A stretch of 13,887 bases of DNA from Ichthyophonus hoferi (lineage: Eukaryota; Opisthokonta; Ichthyosporea; Ichthyophonida; Ichthyophonidae), in the NCBI GenBank assembly GCA_002751075.1, contig NAOQ01000319.1:11786-25672 (forward strand). The letters are read 5' to 3'. Positions within the stretch are counted from its first letter, which is position 1; each line of letters opens with the position of its first letter. This document shows positions 1 to 8,158 of this stretch, one piece after another. Position numbers and translations under genes: made by a program. The notes below the pieces were generated by a model. It ran no database searches, was not told the origin of the DNA, and saw only the letters and a list, made by a program, of their open reading frames with translations.

Positions 1-37
1 CCCCCCCCCCCCCCCACCTCAAGTAAATTGCATCTAC
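1..37 (-). other. Start of ADAM intron 7, with C15 homopolymer at the window edge
   Basis: The intron begins GTAGAT at 37. Bases 1-15 of the plus strand are all C, so the transcript carries a run of at least 15 G about 22 bases after the splice site. The run may be longer, or the window may simply break there because homopolymers are hard to assemble. Confidence 0.7.
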
Positions 38-254
38 CTGAGCACCAAACCCATGCCCAATTTCATGAGCAATAGTTGCAATGAAGACTGCTTCTGGCAC
101 AGCTGTACCATAGTTATAAGATGTACTAATGCCAGTGTTTAGGTTAAGGAGCCCATCTGTAGAACTAATACGTCTCTGACAGATTCCTCCTGCATCTCCA
201 TTCACATCTGCATCAGCTGTCCACGCCAATCCTAAGACTCCATTGGCAAAATCT
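38..254 (-). CDS. ADAM exon 7: zinc-binding active site, first two zinc ligands
   Basis: Encodes residues 341-412. AG|A restores Arg340, then DFANGVLGLAW, AGGICQRR, LNLNTGI and IATIAHEIGHGFGAQ. Glu404 is the predicted catalytic base; His403 and His407 are the first two zinc ligands. The exon ends CAG|GTAGAT (GT at 37-36), phase 0, exactly where the family has GA-x followed by His-Asp, so the third ligand should begin the next exon outside the window. The acceptor is CACAACAG before 254. Confidence 0.92.
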
Positions 255-3200
255 CTGTTGTGTTGTATTGTGAAAGAAAATAAAAAGGTGATTGGATGAT
301 TGCTTGCTTGCAGTTGTAGTCATGGTGTTGTTGTTTATGACAAGATACCATTTGGGGTAAGATATAGTATAGATAGTATAGTTACAGTGAATTTGGACAC
401 TAATGCCAGATTTTCAATTGTTTTTTATTATATTATATTATATTATATTGCTCGCTTAATAGGTTTCCATAGTTTCTTTCTCTCATTTGACTATTTGTTA
501 TACATATACCTATACCTATACACCTATACCTAGTCTTTCTATCTCTTTCTCCTTTTACAATCCACTTTTATTTTTCATTATGATTTCTATACTGAGAATA
601 AATAGTTCTTTGTCAGACGATTCAGTATTCAAAGCAGAAATGCAATATAATATAATGTATTATATTATACTATAGTATATTAGATTATATTATATTATAC
701 TACCCACCTACTTACCTACCTATAAGTGAGTAAATGAGCCAAGCATACCCCATCCCATCGAGGTTTACTAAAATCTATTAAGGTATCAGTTACTGATTTG
801 GTAGTGTCTCTCAGTGGATTTTCTTTACTGGTATCAGTATAGACTGGTAAGTAAGTAACAGGAACAGAGGAATACAGGAAAGAGAGGAAATAAAAGAGAA
901 TAAGAAATGAAGAAATAGAAAAAGTAGAGGAAGTGTTTAGAGATAGGGGGAATGGAGTGTAAATGAGAGGAACGAGAGATGATCTGGCGTGTTGAACGAA
1001 ATTGTTGGTGAAAAGAAGAACATATATATATAATAGTATTGTAGTATGATATATTGTGTATATATATATATAATTATGTATATGTGTATATGAACACATC
1101 AACATTTATACTCCTACAAACATAGTTAAATTCCAATTAATATACATCCACCAACATATAGTTAATCTTACTACCAATCATATCATGTCATCATGCATAA
1201 CCCAATAGGCAATATTAAAACAATAACCATAACACTAAACAATATTCAAAAACTGATCATTCTCTCCTCTTCTTTTTCTATTTTCCTATCCTCTTATTCT
1301 CTTATCCTTCTATCCTTATATCCTTCTATCCTCCTATTCTCCCATCTTCCTATTCTTCTACCCTTCTATCATCATATCCTTCTATCCTTTTATTCTCCCA
1401 TCTTCCTATCCTTCTATCCTTCTATCCTCTTATCCTACTATCCTTCTATTCTCTTATCCTACCATTTTTTATTCTCTAATCCTGCTATCCTACTATTCTC
1501 TTATCCTATTATCCTACTATCCTACTATTACCGTACCCAAAAAGCTCTGTGGTGCAATATTAACATGCACATTGGAGAAGGGGAAAAACTGGGTTGAATT
1601 GTATATAGCATTCACACGATCTATCAAGTAATCCATTGCTCCAATAGTTTGGGCTATGCCTCCCATCATAGCATAGTATGTTTGGTCTGCAACTACATCA
1701 ACCATACAGGTGTTTTGTGTGCCTGAGATTGTACTGGATTCTCTTTTGTTTAGGTTGTGTTGGTTTTTATTAGGATAGTCACGGTGAAAAAAGTTATGGT
1801 TAGGGTTAGGGTGAGGGGTATTGGAATCAATAGTGTGCTTTCGACCTGAAGATCTAGTTGGCTGTGTGTATAAAAAAGGGTAGATTGGGTACAGTCAGAT
1901 TTTATTGGGATTTAAGAGTGGGTGGAGTGGTAGGTTATAGAGAGAGAGTGTGTGTGAAATAGAATGCTTTATGGTGTAAGTAGAAACTACATAATTAACA
2001 ATGACATGGCAAGAAGATAGGTAATGTAGGAAGGAGAGAGGGAGAGAGGAGTTGAACAATTAGATAATAATTAAGAGTAAACATGATAAGTGTATTAATG
2101 ATATGGTGTATAAAAATAAAAATAAATTTGTGTGAACAAAGAAAAATAAAACTAAAAACAATGCGATCTGTTTGGAAGGAAGATGTGGATAAAGTACAAT
2201 AGTTGTTTGTGTTTTTGAAATATAATAATAAGAAAGAGAATAATATGCAGTGAATATATATATATTATAGGAAAAAGAAGAGAGAGAGAAAAGAAAAAAA
2301 AAAGGAAAGGGAAAAGGGTGAACAATGAAGAGGAGAGGAGATGAGCGTAAAGAGAAATAATAAAAATTGTGGAAAGAGTGCCAGTATGTAGGTGTCTATA
2401 AAATATTGAAAGATTAAGAGGCAAATGACATTGTTGTATTGTCCAATATATTTGTTAATACCTAATTCATAAAGGTATATTTGTTATTGTTAGGAATGAA
2501 TGTGTCTGTCAGTGCACTGCATATATTATATTTGTAACAATAACAAAAGATAAATTAGATATTAATAATGACTTTCTCACCTTTATTATCTATCCTGTTA
2601 TGATGTTATTATATTATCATACTATTATGCTATTATATTATTATACTATTATACTAACATACCATCACACTATTATAATAATTATCATAGACATAACTAC
2701 AATTTAAACAAATATCAGATATAACCAGAATGTAGAATACAAACAGACTTTATTCTACCCCAGCCTAATCTACCTTAACCTATACTACCTTACCCTACCC
2801 TACCCTATCCTATCCTACCCTATCCTATTCTACTCTACCCTATTCTACCCTACCCTCAAATTTTGAGATACCTGATTGGATTTTGTTTCACATATACGTC
2901 TCTTTCCTCCATCTACCCCAATTTCAATGTCAGACAATCGATACATAATAGCATTGTGTATTTGTAGTTGTGGGTTTTGGTACATGGTTTTAAACTTGTG
3001 GCTGTTCTCTATATGATATGTTCCATGTTTTATGTGAAGGGACCCCTCAAATATTCCGTTAAATATTCTTCCCCGCACATATGAATCATTTTCTCCTGTG
3101 TGTATGTGCATGTGTATATGTGGGGGTTGTGTTTTTACGCACATAAGTATGTATCTGTATGTGAAGATGTGTAAGCAATAAAGTAGTCAATTATTATAGG

Positions 3201-5401
3201 TAAAGACATATTATTATATATATGTATACGTAGTGTGTAAATAGGTTTTGCGTGTTATATTTTAATTCAATATGCATTTCCATTTTTATATAAAATATCT
3301 TGCAATGTGTTCATCTTAATATACCTTTTAAAATAATGTAGATAATATATGATATATAAAATGGGAGATATGATATATATAATATTTGGTGCATAAAATA
3401 CAATAAATGATGTGTAATATATGGTATAGAAACTATAAACTATAAACTATAAAATATGAAGTAAAATACAAATTTTAAAATATGAACTATAAAATATAAT
3501 ACGTAAACTATATACTAAAATATAATATATAATACATGAAACACAAACTATAAATTAAAAATTATGAAAGTCAAATTATGAACTATAAAATACGAAGTAT
3601 GCAATATAAAATATTAAAAAAAAACAAGCCTGTATATATATATATATATATAACATACCTACAACATGGCCCTCATATACAGGCAGGTCACTAGTATCAA
3701 TAGGCCAGGTCCCATTGTGTGTTACAATATATGCTGGGGAAACAGATAAGCCAATATGTTGTAGGGATAAGTGGAATAGTCTGATGATTGGGGTAAAGGG
3801 CTTTATAAGAATATTAAAGGTAATATAAAATATATTGTAATAGGTAAAAGTTGTAGATAGAATGCGAGATTATTGGACTAGAAGTCTTCACAATAATATT
3901 AATAAAATATTGAGATTATCTGAAAAATGAAACTGAAAAGTTAAGCTTTAACACATAAATATAATATACTTACATATATATTAAATACACCCAATTGGAT
4001 ATTAATAATATAATATCTATACTTATTTATTAAATACATATACCTAATTAGATATCAATCATTAATCACACATACACATACCTATCAAATGCATTCAATT
4101 GGATTTCAAGAATATCTGCATCTGCACCCTTTCTATGCTGTCTCCTTTTCCTCCTATGTTGTCGTTCCTGGTGCAGTACATTCATTGACAGGGGCTCATA
4201 ATGAGATATATATCTACCTAGCCTCCCTGTACCATAACCATATATGCAATGTCAGTGGTTGTTTATTTGTTTCCTTGCTTATTGTAATTTAACCTAGTCA
4301 AGCTGTAAAATTATATTTATAACTTTTGCTATTTTTATCCTATCATTTACAAGTTGCATATATATCTTCCCTTAGGTTTAGAAACAATAAATTTAATAAA
4401 AAAATTGAATTGGTGTACATGCTAGTTGATTGGGTGTTTAACCAGTATGTAAAAGAAATGTCAAATATAGCTACATATACAGCATAATAAAAGTAACCAT
4501 AACTATAACCATCATTATTGTTCTCTAATTAATTAATGCTGGGTTCTGAAGTATTCTATATATAAATGTCATATTTAGAAAGTATAAAAACGTCCTCTCT
4601 CAGACAGATTAGGGACTCTCAATTCTGTATTGATACTGACTAAAGGGTATAAAGTTTTTAGTGTAAATTCTCTGCTTGTAACAGATAAAACCCTATAAAT
4701 TATATTAAGGACTCTCTATCTACAGGATATTAAGTAGGATAACTAATACAGCCAAACTATATGCAAAAAAAAACAAAAAAAAAAACACATTAATACATAA
4801 TTTATAGAGAAAGGGCATGAGAGTGTGGAAAATACACAGTACCATGCATAACTCCAAATCCAGTATTGTACCTAGCCATAAAACACTTATAAAAGAATAC
4901 CCTAACTTATCATTCATCTGTCTAGGAATCAAAAACTAATCGGAGACCCCAAACCTGTGGACAAGTCACTACAACTACCACGGATTGCTATGAAAATCAA
5001 TAAGTATATAGTATATACGCAGATTTCTGATTAGTTTCTGTATGAAAACTGTTATTGGCTAATTGATTTAATAGTATTTTTAGATCTAGGTCATCAACCA
5101 ATAAAAGGAATGATTGCCAGCACCTACCTATTAGATTAATTGGTAAAGTTTTTTTTTCTTTTTCTTTTTTATAGCATGATAAATAAATATAATAGCAATA
5201 ATAATGAACACTTTATCTAAGCACAGTGAACAACTTGGATTCCCACAGATATAAATGTGATAAAAAGATATTATGGTATATGACAGCATAAAAGTATGAA
5301 TAGATAGAGAAGAAAGGCTTACTGTGTGGACTAGGTTCCACTTCCCAGAACAACAATAATAAAAGAATAAAGACGGCATGTAATTGCAGTTGTATTGCCA
5401 T
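38..5401 (-). CDS. ADAM10/ADAM17-type membrane metalloprotease, seven exons, 3' end off the window
   Basis: Joined exons on the minus strand are 5401-5323, 4226-4082, 3780-3659, 3095-2872, 1861-1537, 843-720 and 254-38, giving 412 in-frame codons with all junction phases compatible. The order is signal peptide (1 to about 25), prodomain (about 27-230) and catalytic domain from about 231. Family marks visible include HYEPLS and LHQE (35-47), DSYVRGRI then GIFEG (119-133), NTC (240-242), CLAHLLTYRDFANG (332-344), GLAW, GGIC and LNTGI, ending in HEIGHGFGAQ (403-412) with His403, Glu404 and His407. ADAM10/17 proteases release membrane-anchored protein ectodomains at the cell surface and mature by prodomain removal in the secretory pathway; that is family knowledge. 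Human ADAM10 is about 750 residues, so roughly the N-terminal half is seen. ATG 5401 is the first Met after an in-frame TGA. Exact orthology (ADAM10, ADAM17 or fungal ADM) is unresolved. Confidence 0.93.
255..719 (-). other. ADAM intron 6 (465 bp), AT microsatellites
   Basis: Bounded by GTAGGT at 719 and CAACAG at 255. It holds a TATTA pentamer run (426-449), a TATACC-type repeat (501-530) and a TATTATA-rich stretch (about 640-703). Open frames here come from repeat sequence and were not called. Confidence 0.8.
720..843 (-). CDS. ADAM exon 6: catalytic domain
   Basis: Encodes residues 300-339, ending in LIDFSKPRWDGVCLAHLLTY, which matches ADAM17 CLAHLFTYQDF and ADAM10 CLAYVFTDRDF. Exon 5 G plus TC makes Val299. 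The acceptor is TTACTTACTTACCAG before 843; the donor is ATAG|GTAGGT (GT at 719-718), phase 2. Confidence 0.9.
844..1536 (-). other. ADAM intron 5 (693 bp) with long pyrimidine repeat
   Basis: Bounded by GTACGG at 1536 and TTACCAG at 844. About 270 bp (1258-1530) is a degenerate repeat, and about 1020-1092 holds alternating TA/TG sequence. I see no further coding sequence. Confidence 0.8.
1258..1530 (+). repeat. Degenerate pyrimidine-rich minisatellite (TATCCTTC and TCCTACTA-type units)
   Basis: The plus strand repeats units such as CTTCTATC, CTCTTATC and CCTACTAT with slippage, almost free of G. It lies in ADAM intron 5, so the transcript is purine-rich here. Confidence 0.85.
1537..1861 (-). 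CDS. ADAM exon 5: prodomain end, maturation site, start of catalytic domain
   Basis: Encodes residues 191-298. It opens with a linker rich in Asn, Pro and His, reaches NLNKR at 226-230 (Lys-Arg, a likely Kex2/convertase site), then ESSTISGTQNTC. The NTC matches the start of the ADAM10/17 catalytic domain (NTCQLYI and NTCKLLV), and MVDVVADQ then MDYLIDRVNAIYNST follow as in ADAM17. A strong acceptor, CCTTTTTTATACACACAG, precedes 1861; the donor is TTTTTGG|GTACGG (GT at 1536-1535), phase 1. NST at 278-280 is a glycosylation sequon. Confidence 0.91.
2610..2676. repeat. ATTATACT-like AT-rich tandem repeat
   Basis: Units such as ATTATACT, ATTATGCT and ATTATATT follow each other with slight variation inside ADAM intron 4. 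Confidence 0.7.
2751..2856. repeat. CCTAC/CCTAT pentamer repeat, GGGTA on the transcript strand
   Basis: The plus strand repeats CTACC, CTATC and CTATT units. Read as ADAM pre-mRNA this is GGGTA, GGATA and GAATA, with at least seven GGG triplets beginning about 16 bases after the exon 4 donor. Confidence 0.85.
2872..3095 (-). CDS. ADAM exon 4: prodomain core with candidate cysteine-switch residue
   Basis: Encodes residues 117-190. G|GA across the junction makes Gly116, giving GENDSYVRGRIFNGIFEG, very close to the ADAM10 and ADAM17 prodomain consensus, followed by HGTYHIEN. Cys184 in DGGKRRICE lies about where the ADAM10 prodomain has GGCAD and could serve as a zinc-coordinating switch cysteine; this is inferred by position only. 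The acceptor is CACACAG before 3095; the donor is CAG|GTATCT (GT at 2871-2870), phase 0. Confidence 0.9.
3096..3658 (-). other. ADAM intron 3 (563 bp), AT-rich repeats
   Basis: Bounded by GTATGT at 3658 and CACACAG at 3096. It contains a TA dinucleotide run (about 3633-3651) and a degenerate AACTATAAA array (about 3428-3600). I see no exon. Confidence 0.82.
3428..3600. repeat. Degenerate AACTATAAA / AAAATATGAA repeat
   Basis: AACTATAAA recurs in tight tandem near 3429-3452 and then in scattered variants with AAAATATGAA or AAAATACGAA up to about 3600. It lies in ADAM intron 3. Confidence 0.65.
3659..3780 (-). CDS. ADAM exon 3: prodomain
   Basis: Encodes residues 76-115, plus the last base of codon 75 and the first of codon 116: LFHLSLQHIGLSVSPAYIV then HNGTWP and LPVYEGHVV. 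It aligns with ADAM10 around [21 protein letters not shown]. AG|A across the junction restores Arg75, giving NAFDRLFHLSL. The acceptor is ATCATCAG before 3780 and the donor G|GTATGT (GT at 3658-3657), phase 1. HNGT is a possible N-glycosylation sequon. Confidence 0.88.
3781..4081 (-). other. ADAM intron 2 (301 bp)
   Basis: Bounded by GTATGT at 4081 and ATCATCAG at 3781, phase 2. It is plain AT-rich sequence with nothing else recognisable. Confidence 0.8.
4082..4226 (-). CDS. ADAM exon 2: N-terminal prodomain with poly-basic site
   Basis: Encodes residues 27-74, including RYISHYEPLS and LHQERQHRRKRRQHRKG. This lines up with the human ADAM10 prodomain start (RHYEGLS, LHQKHQRAKR). The run RRKR at 51-54 is a proprotein-convertase consensus at the place where ADAM10 carries RAKR. 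The acceptor is uncertain: TACAG before 4226 (used here) or CTAG before 4217. Both are in frame and differ by three residues. The donor is AG|GTATGT (GT at 4081-4080), phase 2. Confidence 0.85.
4227..5322 (-). other. ADAM intron 1 (1096 bp)
   Basis: Bounded by GTAAGC at 5322 and TACAG at 4227. It has A-rich (about 4764-4786) and T-rich (about 5148-5172) homopolymer tracts. A 70-codon minus-strand frame at 4720-4932 consists mainly of T-rich hydrophobic codons and is not called. Confidence 0.78.
5323..5401 (-). CDS. ADAM exon 1: start codon and signal peptide
   Basis: Encodes Met1 to His26 plus one base of codon 27. The core after MAIQLQLHAV is FILLLLLFW, a typical signal-peptide hydrophobic stretch, followed by EVEPSPH. 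The frame is open for about 25 codons upstream, but that stretch contains no ATG and is closed by TGA, so ATG 5401 is the first Met. The donor reads CACA|GTAAGC (GT at 5322-5321), phase 1, matching the two leftover bases of exon 2. Confidence 0.82.
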
Positions 5402-6478
5402 TATAAGAATCAAATATGTATGTAAACTGCACTCTCCTAGTTTTATCAGCTTTATGGGCCTAGACCTTGACTTCTTCTGACTTGTTCAATAGTAAAAATG
5501 TCTTACTCTTAGTGCTTCCGGTATGCAAGGTTATCCTCCAGAATACCCTTTAATTTGGTATTCCCTCAATTATAAATGAATATAGGTCACAGGAACTAAG
5601 CCTGTCCCTACTTATTTTTATAAAAATATATCTATAACAACAAAAGCTGTACCGTACCATTCTGACTAAAAACGATGGTTTAGAAAAAATTTATATTGAT
5701 TTAAATTAACTACAATGTACGTTTACTCCATTTATATTTTTTTCTAATTTAAATTATTTCTTGTCAATTATATTTACGTATTTGTAGAAGTATATCAAGA
5801 AATTAACTCCTTGTATTAGTAATAGTTCATCTGCACTTATTGAAAAGTTCAAAACTAATAAATATAATAAATAATATATTAAGGTAGTCAGCAGTTTATT
5901 AAAGATAATGAGGAATAATCTCTTTAACCCAGGACCTACATATATTCTATTTATATATGGCTATTTATATATATACGTATACATATATGCTTACATTTAC
6001 ATATATTTATTGCACAATACATACTTCGATTGGCAAATCATATGAGAGTTCTCACATTCCGTTCATTCTATCTTAAATATTTAATACAGAGAATTAAAAT
6101 AGTTAAACAGACTAAATTAATAATATTTATAATACAAAATAAATAGTTGTATTCATTTTCTATGCTAATTATTTTCTTTCCTGTCTCTTTATTTAGTTCT
6201 TTGTTGATAAATACAGGTATGATAAAACTACAATTAGAGTTATTTCGAGCTCTTTTCATCGACCAACACTTTAATTGCATACGTATATCTAGCTATAACT
6301 AGAAGGCAATAACGCATTTAATTTTTGTATTAAATTACATTTATATGATTTTAAAAGAAGAAGAAAACCATTTTAATAATATTTTTTAACAAAATTATAT
6401 ATTAAAAACTACATCATTAACTGTAATTAAGATTACAACACCCTATAAAATACAAAGCGGCTCAATTTGTGCTATCTA

Positions 6479-6549
6479 TTTATCGCCAATGAACATCTTC
6501 TTCGCATGTCCCGCATTTTTAGAAAATCAATTGCATGATTGGCGATAAA
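6479..6549. repeat. Perfect 12 bp inverted repeat TTTATCGCCAAT
   Basis: The left arm TTTATCGCCAAT is at 6479-6490 and the right arm ATTGGCGATAAA at 6538-6549, with 47 bases between. It could form a stem, or be paired sites for a dimeric DNA-binding protein; each arm contains a CCAAT pentamer. Confidence 0.8.
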
Positions 6550-6608
6550 ATAAAATTTAGATCAACTAAACTATATTAGCGAATCATACATCATGATTAA
6601 GTAGTAAA

Positions 6609-6767
6609 ATGGCAAGATTGTTGATGGAATGGAGCCAACTTTTTGTACAAACCTATGATAAGGAATATGAAAGAAAAAGCCTCTTCGCCGGCTGGTATCT
6701 TATTATCCATAATATCATTCTGAGAAAAAAACGAGGATCGGCTTATGTCTTTCGGCTTATCATGTGA
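6609..6767 (+). CDS. Short unrecognised ORF, 52 codons
   Basis: ATG 6609 follows an in-frame TGA at 6594-6596 and runs to TGA 6765-6767. The product begins MARLLMEWSQ, contains YDKEYERKSLFAGWY and IILRKKRG, and is fairly mixed in composition rather than repeat-like. I recognise no family. It could be a small gene, an upstream exon or chance; composition is the only support. Confidence 0.18.
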   Translation: MARLLMEWSQLFVQTYDKEYERKSLFAGWYLIIHNIILRKKRGSAYVFRLIM

Positions 6768-7924
6768 TTATTAATTCTTACAGGTTAAGCCAACCGACTT
6801 CTTTAAACTATTTCAATCTTCTATATCTAAATCTACAAATCTTGCATTACATGAGCACAAGTTACCAAATCAAAAAGCAGATAATAAAATTCCAGCTCTA
6901 CTCAGTAGTATGTACCAACTACAATACTCGGAGCGATTTTTATATATAGTTCAATAGGGTTTTAATATAAACGATTTAAAATTTTCACAATGCCTCGAGT
7001 AGTTATGTGTCTTCAAAAAAATGATGAGCAAAGGTTTAGGTGATCAGAAATTTTATCCAACATTGGCCCATCATCATATAATAAGCATATAATAAACCCC
7101 TATTTCAGATCGCATGGTTTGAGGTCCACAGTTAACTCGTTGCATAGGCATCCTGCCTAGCACAAGCCCTGCTGACTTGTCAAATAATAATAATGAAAAC
7201 TCTCATATCTAAACTCAGTGCACGCCAAGAGCATGCTAAGATGTTCTGTCTCTACACACATGTGAAACTACTTGAAATCCTATGCAATCTATATTGAGAA
7301 TAACATTCCATACCTACTGGACGTTAGTCAGCTAAGTCACATTTTCTGTCAAAGACGCGGTATATCAATTAACAATTTCAGTAGTACAAGTTTTTATCGG
7401 CTCGGCTTAGTCTAAGGTGTTCAGAATTAGGAGCATATTCGATACAGACAATTAAGTAAATTCTCCGTTACTGGGGATTTAATACACAAAAAAAAAAGAT
7501 AATAATAATTATTTATTTCATTAAAATATTATATTAGTTTTATATATACAAATACTCTTATCTAAGTAATATTATATTTTTTAAAAATAATTTATTTCTC
7601 AAGTATTCCTTTATCAAACATCCTCGTGTTTCCGGGACCTCTGCCATTGGCTGGTTCAATTTTTATCGATCAATTTGAGTTGGCATTTCACACCAATATT
7701 TTGCACCAACAAATTTTCCGACCATGAGTAATCGTTAGTGCTAATATGATTATAGTTATGTAAAGAAATGCTCAAAATAATTAAATATTCTTATTTTAAC
7801 ACAGCATAAAAAATGAAAAAAAAAATGAAAAAAAAAAAACCTTAATGTAGTGTCTACTTAGCTGTAGGCTTGTAGCTCACTAAATGAATTAGATAGCTCT
7901 TGTTGACATTCAAAAGCGACCGGT

Positions 7925-8158
7925 ATGGCATCCAACGTAAAAAAAGAAAAGCGGAAGACATTGAACCAGGCTCTGCTAATTTGGCGGTGGCGGCTGATGG
8001 CAGATGTAAGTATATGGATGCTATCCAGCTGCTTTGCACATTACCTTGAGGTTACTTTGAAGCTGGAAATGTTGATAGTTCAAATGCAAATTTAAAGACT
8101 GTGTAGATGTATGAAAATTTATTTTCCACAGAGGTCAGTGGACGAATGTAAGATGTAG
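7925..8158 (+). CDS. Possible tiny spliced gene (35 codons) or coding remnant
   Basis: ATG 7925 (TATGG context) opens 27 codons beginning MASNVKKEKRK, up to a consensus donor GAT|GTAAGT at 8006. An acceptor TTATTTTCCACAG ends at 8131, and 8132-8158 continues in phase with RSVDECKM and TAG. An overlapping open frame on the same strand (7897-8049) reads DRYGIQRKKRKAEDIEPG and looks at least as protein-like, so the segment may instead be an eroded piece of a larger coding sequence. No family is recognised. Confidence 0.2.

Larger units (their letters stand above)
1862..2871 (-). other. ADAM intron 4 (1010 bp), purine tracts and simple repeats
   Basis: Bounded by GTATCT at 2871 and CACACAG at 1862. 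It contains a CCTAC-type repeat next to the donor (2751-2856), an ATTATACT-like run (about 2610-2676) and plus-strand GA-rich sequence (about 2030-2350). No coding signal was found. Confidence 0.82.

Noticed and set aside
30-40. Loss of the third zinc histidine (Val in its place) in the ADAM active site
   Set aside because: The Val codon overlaps a consensus phase-0 donor, and the family expects His-Asp directly after GAQ, so an exon end explains it better.
1193-1597. 134-codon plus-strand frame rich in Leu, Ser, Tyr and Pro
   Set aside because: It is the translation of the pyrimidine minisatellite in ADAM intron 5; its periodicity follows the DNA repeat, and it overlaps exon 5 antisense.
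1798-1818. Telomere-like GGTTAGGGTTAGGG on the plus strand
   Set aside because: Only two units, and the complement codes for PHPNPNHN inside ADAM exon 5, with the frame kept on both sides.
3733-3741. Acceptor-like TTATCTGTTTCCCCAG upstream of the exon 3 coding sequence
   Set aside because: Using it breaks the phase with exon 2 and deletes the conserved FHLSL segment; the acceptor before 3780 fits both.
4089-4292. 67-codon plus-strand frame
   Set aside because: It is the antisense of ADAM exon 2.
4720-4932. 70-codon minus-strand hydrophobic frame in ADAM intron 1
   Set aside because: Its hydrophobic end comes from homopolymer T tracts, it has no splice sites that fit the gene, and exon 1 already provides a signal peptide in phase.
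7100-7190. Possible tRNA or small RNA around the TAGGCA-TCC-TGCCTA hairpin (7145-7159)
   Set aside because: No acceptor stem, T-loop consensus or matching arm spacing was found; the 6 bp hairpin alone is too little.
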